DNA of 33,215 nt. Source: Bordetella trematum (lineage in GTDB: Bacteria > Pseudomonadota > Gammaproteobacteria > Burkholderiales > Burkholderiaceae_B). The notes beneath the pieces were generated by a model. It worked only from the letters and a program-made list of their open reading frames with translations. It searched no databases and was not told where the DNA came from. Shown piece by piece: positions 1 to 8,938 of the stretch. Location: the NCBI RefSeq assembly GCF_900078335.1, contig NZ_FKBR01000008.1:1-33215 (forward strand). Direction: 5' to 3'. Numbering within the stretch: position 1 is the first letter of the stretch; each line of letters starts with the position of its first letter. The position numbers and the translations under genes are program-made.

Positions 1-21
1 CCCCGTGGTACTCGGTTCCAT
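1..21 (-). CDS. Start of a late gene cut by the window edge (possibly holin)
   Basis: An ATG at 21 reads leftward as MEPSTTG before the window ends. A strong Shine-Dalgarno AAGGAG lies at about 30-35, with good spacing. The gene follows a terminator and the last tail-region genes, where lysis genes often sit in this kind of phage, so a holin or other lysis protein is a reasonable guess. Only seven codons are visible, so the product cannot be identified. Confidence 0.5.
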
Positions 22-68
22 ACACTTGCTCCTTTGATGGGTTTGCATTGCTGCCCTCCCTGTAGACG

Positions 69-91
69 AAAAAAAACCCGCACGTGGCGGG
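69..91 (-). terminator. Rho-independent terminator after the tail genes
   Basis: On the minus strand a 5-bp GC stem (CCCGC/GCGGG) with a 5-nt loop is followed by eight T. It lies 20 bp after the stop of the 61-residue protein and before the gene starting at 21. It would end or attenuate late transcription before the next gene. Confidence 0.8.
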
Positions 92-110
92 TAGAACTGC
101 GGCAGATCGG

Positions 111-296
111 TTACTTCGGATGTGCGTCTTTAACGCGCTGGCAGGACTCAACCCAGGCGGAAACTTCGTCAGGCAAAGTCATGCCGGCGCCCTGCAAGTG
201 CTGCGCCAGCTTCATGACGGCGTCCAGTTGATCCCCAATGCTTGGGTACGCCGCTCGGCGCAGCTCGCGATAGTCCCTGCGAAACTTGATCTTCAA
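111..296 (-). CDS. Small phage protein with YPSIGDQLD motif
   Basis: A 61-residue protein starting at a TTG (294-296) that follows an AAGGGGG Shine-Dalgarno; the frame is open further upstream but has no better start. It contains YPSIGDQLDAVMK. Small phage proteins with this (Y)P(S/P)xxDQLD core are common next to tail fiber genes, but I know of no established function. It follows the 136-residue protein by about 10 bp and is the last gene before the terminator. Confidence 0.65.
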   Translation of the reverse strand: MKIKFRRDYRELRRAAYPSIGDQLDAVMKLAQHLQGAGMTLPDEVSAWVESCQRVKDAHPK

Positions 297-306
297 AGCG
301 CCCCCC

Positions 307-717
307 TTACAGCGAAAAAGTGTGCCGCCACGGCAGGTACGGATCGCGTCGGATTTCAACTGCGTACGAGTCGCCCGGCAAAAAATCAAACTCGACAGTG
401 GGCCCCTCGATATCCGGCATGCCCTGCCCTTCAATCGTCAGGCATGCGGGGAACGGGACACTACTGAGTCGCAGACCCTCCACAACGATGGGCATCCTCG
501 CACGCTCAACAAACTGCCCGTCGATGACGAGGTGCCGGTCTGGATCTGCCGCCCCGAACGCAGCGCCCAGTCCTGCGACGACCGCAGTAGAGACTGCGGT
601 CGCCCACGGGCAGGTAACGACGTACATCGCCTGTCCGGTCGTCTTGTCGAACATGGTCCACTGGCCATAGAAATCATCGGGATATGAATCGGCGGACAGG
701 CCTTCGTTTGCTCCCAT
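307..717 (-). CDS. Hypothetical tail-tip-associated protein (136 aa)
   Basis: Begins 8 bp after the J-like gene, with GAGGTG upstream of the ATG. The 136-residue acidic protein has a hydrophobic, alanine- and glycine-rich stretch (roughly residues 30-57, including VVTCPWATAVSTAVVAG and GAAFGAAD) followed by a probable beta-rich half. I do not recognise a named family. Its position directly after J suggests an accessory to the tail tip or receptor-binding complex; this is inference from context. Confidence 0.7.
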   Translation of the reverse strand: MGANEGLSADSYPDDFYGQWTMFDKTTGQAMYVVTCPWATAVSTAVVAGLGAAFGAADPDRHLVIDGQFVERARMPIVVEGLRLSSVPFPACLTIEGQGMPDIEGPTVEFDFLPGDSYAVEIRRDPYLPWRHTFSL

Positions 718-725
718 GTGTCACC

Positions 726-3700
726 TCATCGTTGAATGACCAAAATATTCACTCTGCCGGTGGTGTAGCAAGTCCCGTCACGTGGTCGCTGGCCGTACAC
801 CGTCAATGTCAACTGAGATCCACTCGCTACGCTGCCCCCGACATAAAAGCTCTTATCCCCCCAAGATGCATAGGTGGCAGCATCCCCAGTACCGGACAAA
901 ATCGTTCCGTAGAGATTTGTTCCAATTTCCAGCTGGTTTGACCACGGGCCACCCGACACAGACAAATCCCAGAAGATCAGGACCCCAGAAGCGCCGTAGG
1001 GAATATCAATGGTGACCTGCTGCCAGTTCGTCCCCGAGGTTCGCCCGACTGCGATGTAGACCGACATCACATTCCCCGCAACCACCGCCCCAGACTTGAG
1101 CCGTAGGGTGTCGACCTCTGCCAGACCAATGTGCGCAGTCTTGATGTAGGCCGTATCGAAATTCGCCAACTTTGACTTCAGCGAATTCGACTCGATCCGC
1201 TCTGCGCTCATCTCTCCAGCGGTTACCTTCTCTGCCCGAAGGCTCTCAATCATCGCGTTGCGGATCCAGGCGTCTCCGATAAGCGCTTGATTGATATAGG
1301 TCTTCCCGCCCTGGATGACGAAAGGAACAGACTCGCCCCCGTTGGCCTCATCGAGCACCGCAACACGCTGCGCCGACAGCAGGATCTGGCTGGTCAGCAA
1401 GCCGTTGTCGTTTTCGACCCCCACGCCAATGCCAGCCATGAACGGCTTGCCACCGCTTGTCACCTGTGTCTTGATGGTGGTCATCGCCGCCAGCTTGCCG
1501 TCAGTGCTTGCCACAGCAGTCTGGGCAAGCTGAGCCGAAGCCTTTGCATCGCCTGCGGTGGCCTGCGCTGTGTCGATCAGCTGGCTCAGAGCGCCATCCG
1601 CGTTGGCCCGCGCAGTCGCCTCCTGCTGAATCGCTGCCGCGTTAGTTGCAACCCCCTGCTGGGCCGCTGCGGCTGCAGCGGCCGCGTCGGTAGCCGCCTT
1701 GTCAGTCGCGGCCACCCAGGCGCTACCGTTCCAGCGCTTGGGCGTGTTCGCATTGCCTGCGGTGTCAATCCATAGGTTTTGCGGCAGACGGTCGGCCGCG
1801 ACCGGCGCGCTACTGCGAAAGATGACCTTTCCCTTCCCGCCGGCGAGATCCGAAGCCGCTTGCGCCGCATCCTGTGCCGCCTGGGCCTTGCCGTCGGCAG
1901 CAGAGGTGGCCGCCGATACAGTCGTGATGCTCTGCGCTAGCGCACTATCAGCATCCGCCCTGGCCAATTCCTCGCGCTGAATAGCCGCCGCGTTGGCCAG
2001 CGCACTTTGCTGGGCAGCTGCCGCAGCGGCGGCGGCATCGGTTGCCACCTTGTCGGTCACCGCCGACCAGGCCGAGCCGTTCCAGCGCTTCGGCGTGTTG
2101 GCCCCTCCAGACGTATCAATCCACAGATTCTGCGACTGCCTGTCAGCAGCAGCGGGCGCGCTCGTGCCGTAAAGCACTTTCCCTTTGCCACCCGCCAGAT
2201 CAGATGCAGCCTGCGCCGCCTGCTGCGCTCCGTTCGCCTTGGTATCCGCAGCAGCAGCCGAGGCAGCCACGGTAGTGACCCGTTGAGACAGCGCCTCATC
2301 GGCACTGGCCCGCGCCTCCTCCTCCACCTGAATCGCTGCGGCATTCGCGTCAGCTTTCGCGGCAACGGCCGTAACGCGGCGCGCGAGCGCCTCGTCTTCG
2401 CCCTTGCGCGCGTCTTCCTCGGCTGTAATGGCCGCGCCCAGCTGCTGGCCCTGGAGCGTGCGATCTGCGATTTCCTGAGCCAGCCCTGATTTCAGCCCTG
2501 GGATCTCGGCAATTTCCCCCTTCAGCTCGGCGCTAAGCATCGTCTGGTCAATCTGACCCTTGATGTAGTCAAGAATCTCTGAGGCATCCGCGCTCGCTTC
2601 GCCCAAGATCCCAGCGCCGGCCTCGGGGAACCACGGGCCAGGCAGCCCAAGGCGGTCTACGAACCGCGCCCAAAACCACAGCCGGCGACCAGAAGACAGG
2701 CCCATCAGTGTGTGCCCTCGCTGGGGGTACGGGAACACCCCCAGCGGAATCGCATCATCAAAGCTCGGTGTGCTGGAGTAGCGCAGCTCAGTATGTTCCA
2801 GCGCCAAAGGCCCTTCGGGGAAGGCCCAACCCAGCTCAATGCCGAAGACAATGCCCTTTGCGGTCAACAGCGGCACCGCCGGCGGCGGCGCAAGGTCACC
2901 CTCAAGCACCGTCTCCTGCGACACGGCCCAGATGGACGGCACATTGGCGGCATTGATCGCTCGCACGCGGGCAACATATGCCCCAGCGCGGATATCGGCC
3001 AGGTCCAGTTCGCAAGATCCCGTGCGCCCCCCTTCGATCCAGTCCGAGTTATCCCGACGCCACTGGACCTGGTATGCCGTCGCACCGCTGACGGCGGACC
3101 AGCTGATCGTCGCGTCATGCCGAGCAATACCCTGGTCAATGACGGAACGGGAAGTCAGCAGCACCTGGCCTGGGGCCGGCTGCACAGACGGCGGAATGAC
3201 CGTCACGGGCAGGGGGTCCAGCTTCGTGCCGTGGTCAATCGCCGGGAACTTGCTCGGCTCGTACTGAGTCGCTTTGATTTCAGCGACAATGCCGTCCTTC
3301 TTGGCAACAGACAGGATCCGCATCAACTGGACCGACAGGTCCTCCGACTCCAGCGTCCAAACTGCTTCGGGTGCCGGCACTTCGGAAAACGGCTGGGTCA
3401 CCACGATCTTGAGCGTGGAGCCAGGCAAACCAACCATGTCAGCCGTGATCTCTGTGCTATCCGCCGTCCACTCGGTGCTGTCCGCCGTCAGGAAGTGGCC
3501 AACCGCATCAGACACGGTACGAGACTCGCTGATCCCGCTGGGCAGGTTCACGACAAGGCGGTCACCCGGCCGCACGCCGATCTGCACGTCGACCGTCACC
3601 TCAGTCGCAGTCGCAGCATGAATGCGGCCACCGATCTGCCTGCCTGCCAGATGGGGGTCAGCCAGGCGCACAACCTTGCCCGGCGCGACCAGCGCTTCGT

Positions 3701-5228
3701 CCATCCCCACCTGCCACTGCGCCACCTGGGTCTCCAGCCGCGAGGTAAGCAACGCCCATTGGCCAGCGCGAATCGCCTGCGACCGCGAAGAGCAACCGAA
3801 CGCCGTGATATCCAAGGGCCGAATCCCATATCGGGCCTGGCCCTCCTGATCCGTCACAACCTCGACCTTGGCACGGCCCATGTCCGACATGTCGGTCCAG
3901 CTCACGCGGGCCAGCGTGTACCGCGTCGAGAGCGGCGACCCGGTGTAGGTCACACGCCCGCCGATGATGTTGCCGGCGGAATAGTTGTAGGCCGGATCCG
4001 AAGGCATATCGGCCGCCGCGAGAATCGCTCCGCCGGTTTCATATGCCATGCCACGGAAAATGCCAGCGATATCGCTAATCACCCGCCAGGCATCGGCCTG
4101 CGACTGGAGATAGAGGTTGCACGTGAATCGGCGCTCCTGGCCACCCAGGCCATCGGGAACCAGCTCATCGCAGTAGCGCGCAATCTGGTAGAGGCTCCAT
4201 TTCAGCTGGCTCAGCTTGCCGGCCGGGATGAATGCTCCCATCCCGTAGCGGTCGTTCGAGACAATGTCGTAAAAGACCCAGGCCGGATTGTTGCTGTATG
4301 CCTGCTTGAAAGTGCCATCCCAGACCCCCGCATAATTGCCGCGCTCGGGATCGTAGTTCGACGGTACAGAGAGGATGCGGCCACGCAAGTGGTAGGCGCG
4401 CGCCGGCACAGACTGGAACTGACTGGCGTCGACCTGCAGGCCTACCAGTGCCGTCATCGGATGCCTCAGCTTGACATCGATGACCTCTGCAATGGAATGC
4501 ACGAAAGTCGTGTCGCCCACGGTTGCGCTGTTTGCGTTGGGCGTCAGACGGCGCACCCGCAGATTCCAGCGGTTCGTTGCCTTCGGCAGATCAACCCGAT
4601 GCGTGCGGGAATAGCTCGACGTCGTCTTGCCGTCGGCAGCGGCCTGCAACACCGTGACATAAGCCCCGCCGTCAGTCTGTACGTCGATTGCGTACTCCAC
4701 GCGGTAGCCGCTGATATCGCCCTTCTTCGTGTCGGCGGAAGTGAGGCCCCGAAACTCAAGCGTGATACGCGCGGCCGACAGCGCCGTGTTTGTCAGTTGC
4801 CGGACAAACGGCTGATCAGCTCGCAGCTCCACGCCGACCCCGATCATGCTTTCCGAAGCGGGAAAGCCGGGGATGTAGTCCTGATCCTGCGTGCCGCTGC
4901 GGAAGTCCGCCACAACCCCCTCGAAATTCAGCGTGCCGTCCTCGTTCTGAACAGGGGTTTCGTCCAGGTAGATATCCCGCAACAGCTCATCCCAGCCGTG
5001 CACAGGACCAACAATCGGCCCCTCAGACACGGCATCCAGAACCTTGGCATAAGAGATACTGTGCAGGCTATCGGGCGCTTCTACGGGCGCACGCGCCTTG
5101 CCGCCCCCTTTTCCCCCGCCCCCATGGCCGATGATCCGAACGCCGCCCCGGCGCAGCCCACCAGCAAGCCCTGGCGCCAATGAGAAAGGGGCGCTCGGTG
5201 GCGCCCCTCGTTTGATTCGCTTGGACAT
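726..5228 (-). CDS. Tail tip / host specificity protein (lambda gpJ family), 1500 aa
   Basis: Central fiber of the tail tip, which contacts the host receptor. The N-terminal third (about residues 50-650) is the conserved J-like tip region, beginning after a glycine-rich segment. A fibronectin type III domain lies at about 685-775. Residues about 910-1250 are an alanine-rich coiled-coil region holding two tandem copies of a roughly 116-residue unit, each with GGKGKV, NLWIDT and PKRWNGSAW. A DUF1983-like segment follows at about 1246-1330. The last 115 or so residues form a distinct, probably beta-rich tip that may bind the receptor. It is longer than lambda J (1132 residues), mainly because of the repeats. 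It starts 2 bp after the I-like gene with only a weak Shine-Dalgarno, so translation is probably coupled. Confidence 0.93.
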   Translation of the reverse strand: MSKRIKRGAPPSAPFSLAPGLAGGLRRGGVRIIGHGGGGKGGGKARAPVEAPDSLHSISYAKVLDAVSEGPIVGPVHGWDELLRDIYLDETPVQNEDGTLNFEGVVADFRSGTQDQDYIPGFPASESMIGVGVELRADQPFVRQLTNTALSAARITLEFRGLTSADTKKGDISGYRVEYAIDVQTDGGAYVTVLQAAADGKTTSSYSRTHRVDLPKATNRWNLRVRRLTPNANSATVGDTTFVHSIAEVIDVKLRHPMTALVGLQVDASQFQSVPARAYHLRGRILSVPSNYDPERGNYAGVWDGTFKQAYSNNPAWVFYDIVSNDRYGMGAFIPAGKLSQLKWSLYQIARYCDELVPDGLGGQERRFTCNLYLQSQADAWRVISDIAGIFRGMAYETGGAILAAADMPSDPAYNYSAGNIIGGRVTYTGSPLSTRYTLARVSWTDMSDMGRAKVEVVTDQEGQARYGIRPLDITAFGCSSRSQAIRAGQWALLTSRLETQVAQWQVGMDEALVAPGKVVRLADPHLAGRQIGGRIHAATATEVTVDVQIGVRPGDRLVVNLPSGISESRTVSDAVGHFLTADSTEWTADSTEITADMVGLPGSTLKIVVTQPFSEVPAPEAVWTLESEDLSVQLMRILSVAKKDGIVAEIKATQYEPSKFPAIDHGTKLDPLPVTVIPPSVQPAPGQVLLTSRSVIDQGIARHDATISWSAVSGATAYQVQWRRDNSDWIEGGRTGSCELDLADIRAGAYVARVRAINAANVPSIWAVSQETVLEGDLAPPPAVPLLTAKGIVFGIELGWAFPEGPLALEHTELRYSSTPSFDDAIPLGVFPYPQRGHTLMGLSSGRRLWFWARFVDRLGLPGPWFPEAGAGILGEASADASEILDYIKGQIDQTMLSAELKGEIAEIPGLKSGLAQEIADRTLQGQQLGAAITAEEDARKGEDEALARRVTAVAAKADANAAAIQVEEEARASADEALSQRVTTVAASAAAADTKANGAQQAAQAASDLAGGKGKVLYGTSAPAAADRQSQNLWIDTSGGANTPKRWNGSAWSAVTDKVATDAAAAAAAAQQSALANAAAIQREELARADADSALAQSITTVSAATSAADGKAQAAQDAAQAASDLAGGKGKVIFRSSAPVAADRLPQNLWIDTAGNANTPKRWNGSAWVAATDKAATDAAAAAAAAQQGVATNAAAIQQEATARANADGALSQLIDTAQATAGDAKASAQLAQTAVASTDGKLAAMTTIKTQVTSGGKPFMAGIGVGVENDNGLLTSQILLSAQRVAVLDEANGGESVPFVIQGGKTYINQALIGDAWIRNAMIESLRAEKVTAGEMSAERIESNSLKSKLANFDTAYIKTAHIGLAEVDTLRLKSGAVVAGNVMSVYIAVGRTSGTNWQQVTIDIPYGASGVLIFWDLSVSGGPWSNQLEIGTNLYGTILSGTGDAATYASWGDKSFYVGGSVASGSQLTLTVYGQRPRDGTCYTTGRVNILVIQR

Positions 5229-5230
5229 AT

Positions 5231-5842
5231 CTACGCTTGATCCTCTGCGTAAATGCCGGCCGACAGCACTTGACTGCCGACGAACAATTCCCCGTATAGA
5301 ACGGGGTAGCAGTTGCCCTGAGCAGTCGTGTTGGCCGCGCCATTGAAGTTGTAGCTCGCGCCGTTTTCGGGGTTATCCCGTGCGGATACAGCGCGCTGCT
5401 GCGGGGAAATCAGCTGCACGATCCCCCCAAAAAACATGGCCATCCCGACCCCGGCCACCGCACCCGCAAAGCCGCCTGCGCCAAGGGCGGCAAACGCCCC
5501 GCCACCGGGTATCGCCAGACCAGCGCCAACCACCAACGCCGCCCCGAGAACAACTTGGAACAAACCACCATTCTTCGAACCAGACAGAACAGGAGCAATG
5601 CGGATATCGCCATCGGCAATATCCTCAAGCTGCGCTTCGCCGACATTGCGCCCAGCAACAAAACAAGCGTATCGGACCCCTCGCCCTTCAGCCCCAAGCA
5701 ACTCAGCCTCGAAGCCAGGCACAACGGCACAGAGTGCCGCGACCGCCTCGGCAACGCTGCAGACGGCCAGTTTGTAGACTTTCCCGAACTTGGCCCCCAG
5801 CTCGCCAGAGAGGCGCACAGTTCGTAGCGTGGTAGCGCTCAT
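5231..5842 (-). CDS. Tail assembly protein (lambda gpI family)
   Basis: A 203-residue protein needed for tail tip assembly in lambda-like phages. The N-terminal 80 or so residues resemble the small beta-grasp-like half of the family. The middle is strongly hydrophobic and glycine-rich (about residues 95-165, including VVLGAALVVGAGLAIPGGG), as in other I proteins. It starts at an ATG overlapping the stop of the K-like gene (ATGA), and J follows. The order L-K-I-J supports the assignment. Confidence 0.9.
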   Translation of the reverse strand: MSATTLRTVRLSGELGAKFGKVYKLAVCSVAEAVAALCAVVPGFEAELLGAEGRGVRYACFVAGRNVGEAQLEDIADGDIRIAPVLSGSKNGGLFQVVLGAALVVGAGLAIPGGGAFAALGAGGFAGAVAGVGMAMFFGGIVQLISPQQRAVSARDNPENGASYNFNGAANTTAQGNCYPVLYGELFVGSQVLSAGIYAEDQA

Positions 5843-6618
5843 ACGCCCCTCCCTTCATATCGCACCACCAGCCGGGTAATGTCTCGCCAGTACCCGCCGT
5901 ACACCACCCGCTCTGAAGGCCGGCCATAGAGGTGATGCAGCATGGCGTTGGGTATCGGATGCAGGCCCGGGGCTTCGCTAAGCGGCGCATCGCCCAGGTA
6001 CAGCCCGCCGTGGTTCGTCCGGGCACTCATGTGCTGCATCAGAATCATGTCCCCGGTCTGCATGGCTTCGCCTGCCCGCAACGGGCGAAAGCCGGCCTCT
6101 TGGAATTGATCGAGATACAGCTCATCTTCGCCGTGCCACCAGCCGTCGGCGCGCTCAAAATCAAGCAACTCGATGCCACGCTCGCGCAGATACCAATCGC
6201 GGATAACCGAGTAGCAGTCGAGTACCCCATGCTCAAAGGGGCGACCCAAAAGCGGCGCTTGATACCCTTCTGGCCGAAAACTACGCATTTCGCCTGTGAC
6301 CACCAGGCCGTCATCGCCCTTGCGCACTTCGACGATCAGCCAAGGCAGCCGATGTGCCTCACAAGACACGCGATCCGCAGCCGATGGCGCTGCGCTCGCC
6401 TCTGGATGGGAATGCACCACCAACGCGATGCGACCCAAGTCTTCAGCCGCCGCCCAGTCATCCGGGCACATACTGAAATGGTCATTACCCGGGGCCAGAT
6501 TGCGGCATGGGAAGTAGCGCTCGGATCTCCCCACCATGACAACCAGCCCGCAAGCCTCGCGCGGGTACTCGGCGATGGCGTGCGCCTGAATGGCGCGTAT
6601 CGTTCGTTTCAACATCAT
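5839..6618 (-). CDS. Tail tip peptidase (lambda gpK: JAMM + NlpC/P60)
   Basis: A 259-residue two-domain protein. The N-terminal Mov34/JAB1 metalloprotease-like domain shows E21 (in YPREACGL) and the zinc motif H69-S-H71 with S79 and D82. The C-terminal NlpC/P60 cysteine peptidase domain shows C135 (VLDCYS), H203 (TNHGGLYLGD) and H220. In lambda-like phages it acts during tail tip assembly, and the P60 half may help the tail cross peptidoglycan. Both active sites look intact. The ATG at 6618 overlaps the L stop, with an adjacent in-frame ATG at 6615. Confidence 0.93.
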   Translation of the reverse strand: MMLKRTIRAIQAHAIAEYPREACGLVVMVGRSERYFPCRNLAPGNDHFSMCPDDWAAAEDLGRIALVVHSHPEASAAPSAADRVSCEAHRLPWLIVEVRKGDDGLVVTGEMRSFRPEGYQAPLLGRPFEHGVLDCYSVIRDWYLRERGIELLDFERADGWWHGEDELYLDQFQEAGFRPLRAGEAMQTGDMILMQHMSARTNHGGLYLGDAPLSEAPGLHPIPNAMLHHLYGRPSERVVYGGYWRDITRLVVRYEGRGV

Positions 6619-7361
6619 CGCAACCTGTCAGCACTCGGCGCACCGCCGAAATTCACCACGGCCTCTACCGGCTTCACGCCCTGAGCCGCCGCAAAGCGCA
6701 ACTGGCAAGAACTCACCAGGCCCGCACAGCGATCCAGCGCTGGATCTCGAACCGGGTCGTTCTGCGCATCGAAGTAAGCGTTGTGCGTGTAGCCGCAGTA
6801 CGGCCCACGGTAGCCGCCGATCCAGAGCCAGTGGCATATCCCGGCCGTGATCTGACGACCTGGCAGCTTGCGCCCGTCAAAGCTCAAGCTGTTCGACAGC
6901 TCAAACTCCACAATCTCCGGGCTTTCCATGGTCTTCTGCTCGATGACCCAGACCTCGGTCGGCAGCTCCTGATTTGCATTTGCCGATGGGTTGCCGCCAG
7001 GGAAGTTCGCCGCATCGAGATACTGCTCGAAGGTTTCCCGCACGGTCAGCACCGCGCCCACGAGATCACCCAGCGCCCGGCACATAGACGAGATCACGCC
7101 CGGCACCGACTCACCGTTGGCAGCCACGCCGATATTCCCCACCGCAAGCGTCGGCGACGGCTGCCGGCTTTCGCCGGTCCGCTCGAAGTCCCTGGCCTCA
7201 ATGGCCCAGGGCCGGTATTCGGCACCCTTCCAGAAGATCGAGCGTTGCTGCGGATAACCGTGAAAACGCAACACATCACCACCGATGGCAGTGCAGTCAA
7301 GCTCAAATAGCGTCACCCTGTTGCCAGGACTCAGCCGCTGTACGTCGGAATTGATAGGCAT
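6615..7361 (-). CDS. Minor tail protein L (probable Fe-S tail tip protein)
   Basis: A 248-residue protein starting MPINSDVQRL and matching the lambda gpL family in size, position before K and cysteine content. The C-terminal half has CHWLW, YCGYT, DRCAG and SSCQL, which resemble the cysteines that hold an iron-sulfur cluster in lambda L. The chosen ATG follows directly on the T-tract of a terminator. An in-frame ATG at 7391 would add ten residues encoded by the hairpin itself. A GGAGG lies on the far side of the hairpin from the chosen start, so the true start is uncertain. Confidence 0.9.
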   Translation of the reverse strand: MPINSDVQRLSPGNRVTLFELDCTAIGGDVLRFHGYPQQRSIFWKGAEYRPWAIEARDFERTGESRQPSPTLAVGNIGVAANGESVPGVISSMCRALGDLVGAVLTVRETFEQYLDAANFPGGNPSANANQELPTEVWVIEQKTMESPEIVEFELSNSLSFDGRKLPGRQITAGICHWLWIGGYRGPYCGYTHNAYFDAQNDPVRDPALDRCAGLVSSCQLRFAAAQGVKPVEAVVNFGGAPSADRLR

Positions 7362-7384
7362 AAAAAAACCCGCTTTTTCGCGGG
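7362..7384 (-). terminator. Intrinsic terminator abutting the L start codon
   Basis: On the minus strand the stem CCCGC/GCGGG (7380-7384 and 7369-7373) with a 6-nt loop is followed by seven T, and the L ATG begins at the next base. It closes the inserted fiber cassette and lies inside the late operon. Confidence 0.8.
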
Positions 7385-7412
7385 CCTCCATTCCAAAATT
7401 CAGCAGATGCGG

Positions 7413-7736
7413 CTAGGGATTACCAGCCAACTGGGCTTGCGCCTCAGTCAATGCCAACTGCATCGCTTCTAGCTCGGACGATCGAGCGAGGAGCTCGTCA
7501 TTCAGACGGCTCACCGTCGCCTTCAGAGCATCGTTCTCCTGAATGGCCTTAACCGTCACCTCCCCCAAAATCGCATTCAAAGGGTCCTGCAAAACGACTG
7601 GCTGGGCGGCGCCCACATCGGTGCGCGTCTCGCCGGTCAGCGCATTCACGGAGTCAGCGGCATAAACTACGTGCGCTCCAGCAATGCCCGAGGAAGCGCC
7701 ACGGATGAGAATTTCATACAGGTAAGGCTGCGTCAT
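7413..7736 (-). CDS. Small protein partnered with the inserted tail fiber
   Basis: A 107-residue protein starting MTQPYLYEIL at an ATG that overlaps the fiber stop (ATGA), with GGAG upstream. The N-terminal half is probably beta-rich (VVYAADSVNALTGE, VVLQDPLNAILGEV). The C-terminal 40 or so residues are a predicted coiled coil (ENDALKATVSRLNDELLARS). Its place right after a fiber gene suggests a fiber assembly chaperone or a fiber-associated trimerising protein. I do not recognise the family. Confidence 0.75.
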   Translation of the reverse strand: MTQPYLYEILIRGASSGIAGAHVVYAADSVNALTGETRTDVGAAQPVVLQDPLNAILGEVTVKAIQENDALKATVSRLNDELLARSSELEAMQLALTEAQAQLAGNP

Positions 7737-8938
7737 ACTTCCGCTCCGGTAATCTGAGAAATCCAAGCTGTTCCATTCGACACAGCGAGGGCCGCACCGC
7801 CTGCTGCATTTGACACATGCACCACCGCCCCGGAATTCGCAGAGGCGGAAGGAACAGTAGCTTTCGTATAAGAGGCCATCCTCAAAGCGGCGAACACGGT
7901 ATCCTCAAACACGGCTTTCTGCCACACAGACTGAGCCGACGCAGTGATGTAGCGTGTCGATTTCTCCACGCCCTCCCGCGCTCCGACTGTCTGAATCAAG
8001 TCTTGTATGAAGACACCGTTTCCGCCACGGGTAACCGTGACGCTGCCGGCCACCGCCTTCAACCACGAAGGGCCACCGACAAGAGAGGCGCCAACCACCC
8101 CGCTACTGATTTTGTGAACCCCTTCAGTGAGCAGCTGATTCAAATTCGCACCTTCCGCCAAGAAGCCACGATCGACCGCCCTAGCCACCTCGTCGGGGCG
8201 TACATAAGATGCCGCTGGACCCGCATCCACTCCCCAGACAATTGGCTCAGTAATGGTATCCACGAACTCATGGGAAAACGACATCATCGCCAGGTCTGTC
8301 GATCCTGGGTAAGCGAACTGCGCGTCAATGATTGATATGGCGGGATAGGAAATACCCTGCAGGTCAATTACGATGCAGTTCTGATTCACCCCTCGACGAC
8401 ACATGCCAATCGGCGGCCGGCTGTTCCCAAAATGACTGAGAGTCACATTGAGGATGCTCCCCGATGACTGGATGTATCCCGCCAGCTGGGCATAAACCAG
8501 TGATGCGGTTGCATTCACATACCCAGCAATCTCCACTCTGAACATTGTGTGCCCGGCGCTGTTCCACTTGAAGATCAGATAGCGCGGCGGTTGTGCAGTC
8601 CCTGCCTCGCTGACCGCCGTCCCGACCGACACCACCTGACGTTTATTGGACGACACCGGCCCACCTGTGCTGGTTAAGCCGACAGGCATCTGCGCTACTT
8701 GAACAGGACGACCCACTGCCCTGTCTGGCGTCAAACCAGCCACACCCGACGCCTGGTCTTTCGAGGCCGAGGGGATAGCCGCATCTGCCTTGGCCTTCGC
8801 GGCATCAGCCGTGTTCTGAGCAGCAGTAGCGCGCGTGTCCAGCTCCGCGAAATTGGCATTCACCTTAGTGAAGGAAACGCGCGCATCGTCCCCCCTCCGG
8901 TCATTGGGCTGACTAGTATTGATTTTTTGGATTGCCAT
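7733..8938 (-). CDS. Tail fiber-like protein inserted between M and L
   Basis: A 401-residue protein starting MAIQKINTSQ at an ATG overlapping the M stop (TAATG); the longer frame to 9142 merely overlaps M. The N-terminus (FTKVNANFAELDTRATAAQ) is a typical fiber attachment and coiled-coil segment. The middle is beta-rich. ANLNQLLTEGVHKI near residue 270 resembles the pyocin-knob repeat found in fibers. GC is low for this window: I count 50% at 8101-8160 and 52% at 8281-8340, against 73% at 16261-16320 in the capsid gene. In lambda nothing lies between M and L, so the cassette looks acquired. Confidence 0.8.
   Translation of the reverse strand: MAIQKINTSQPNDRRGDDARVSFTKVNANFAELDTRATAAQNTADAAKAKADAAIPSASKDQASGVAGLTPDRAVGRPVQVAQMPVGLTSTGGPVSSNKRQVVSVGTAVSEAGTAQPPRYLIFKWNSAGHTMFRVEIAGYVNATASLVYAQLAGYIQSSGSILNVTLSHFGNSRPPIGMCRRGVNQNCIVIDLQGISYPAISIIDAQFAYPGSTDLAMMSFSHEFVDTITEPIVWGVDAGPAASYVRPDEVARAVDRGFLAEGANLNQLLTEGVHKISSGVVGASLVGGPSWLKAVAGSVTVTRGGNGVFIQDLIQTVGAREGVEKSTRYITASAQSVWQKAVFEDTVFAALRMASYTKATVPSASANSGAVVHVSNAAGGAALAVSNGTAWISQITGAEV

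Noticed and set aside
2712-5183. An 823-codon open frame on the plus strand
   Set aside because: It lies opposite the J-like gene, is rich in Arg, His, Pro and Gln, and has no ribosome site. High GC at the third codon positions of J keeps the opposite frame open.
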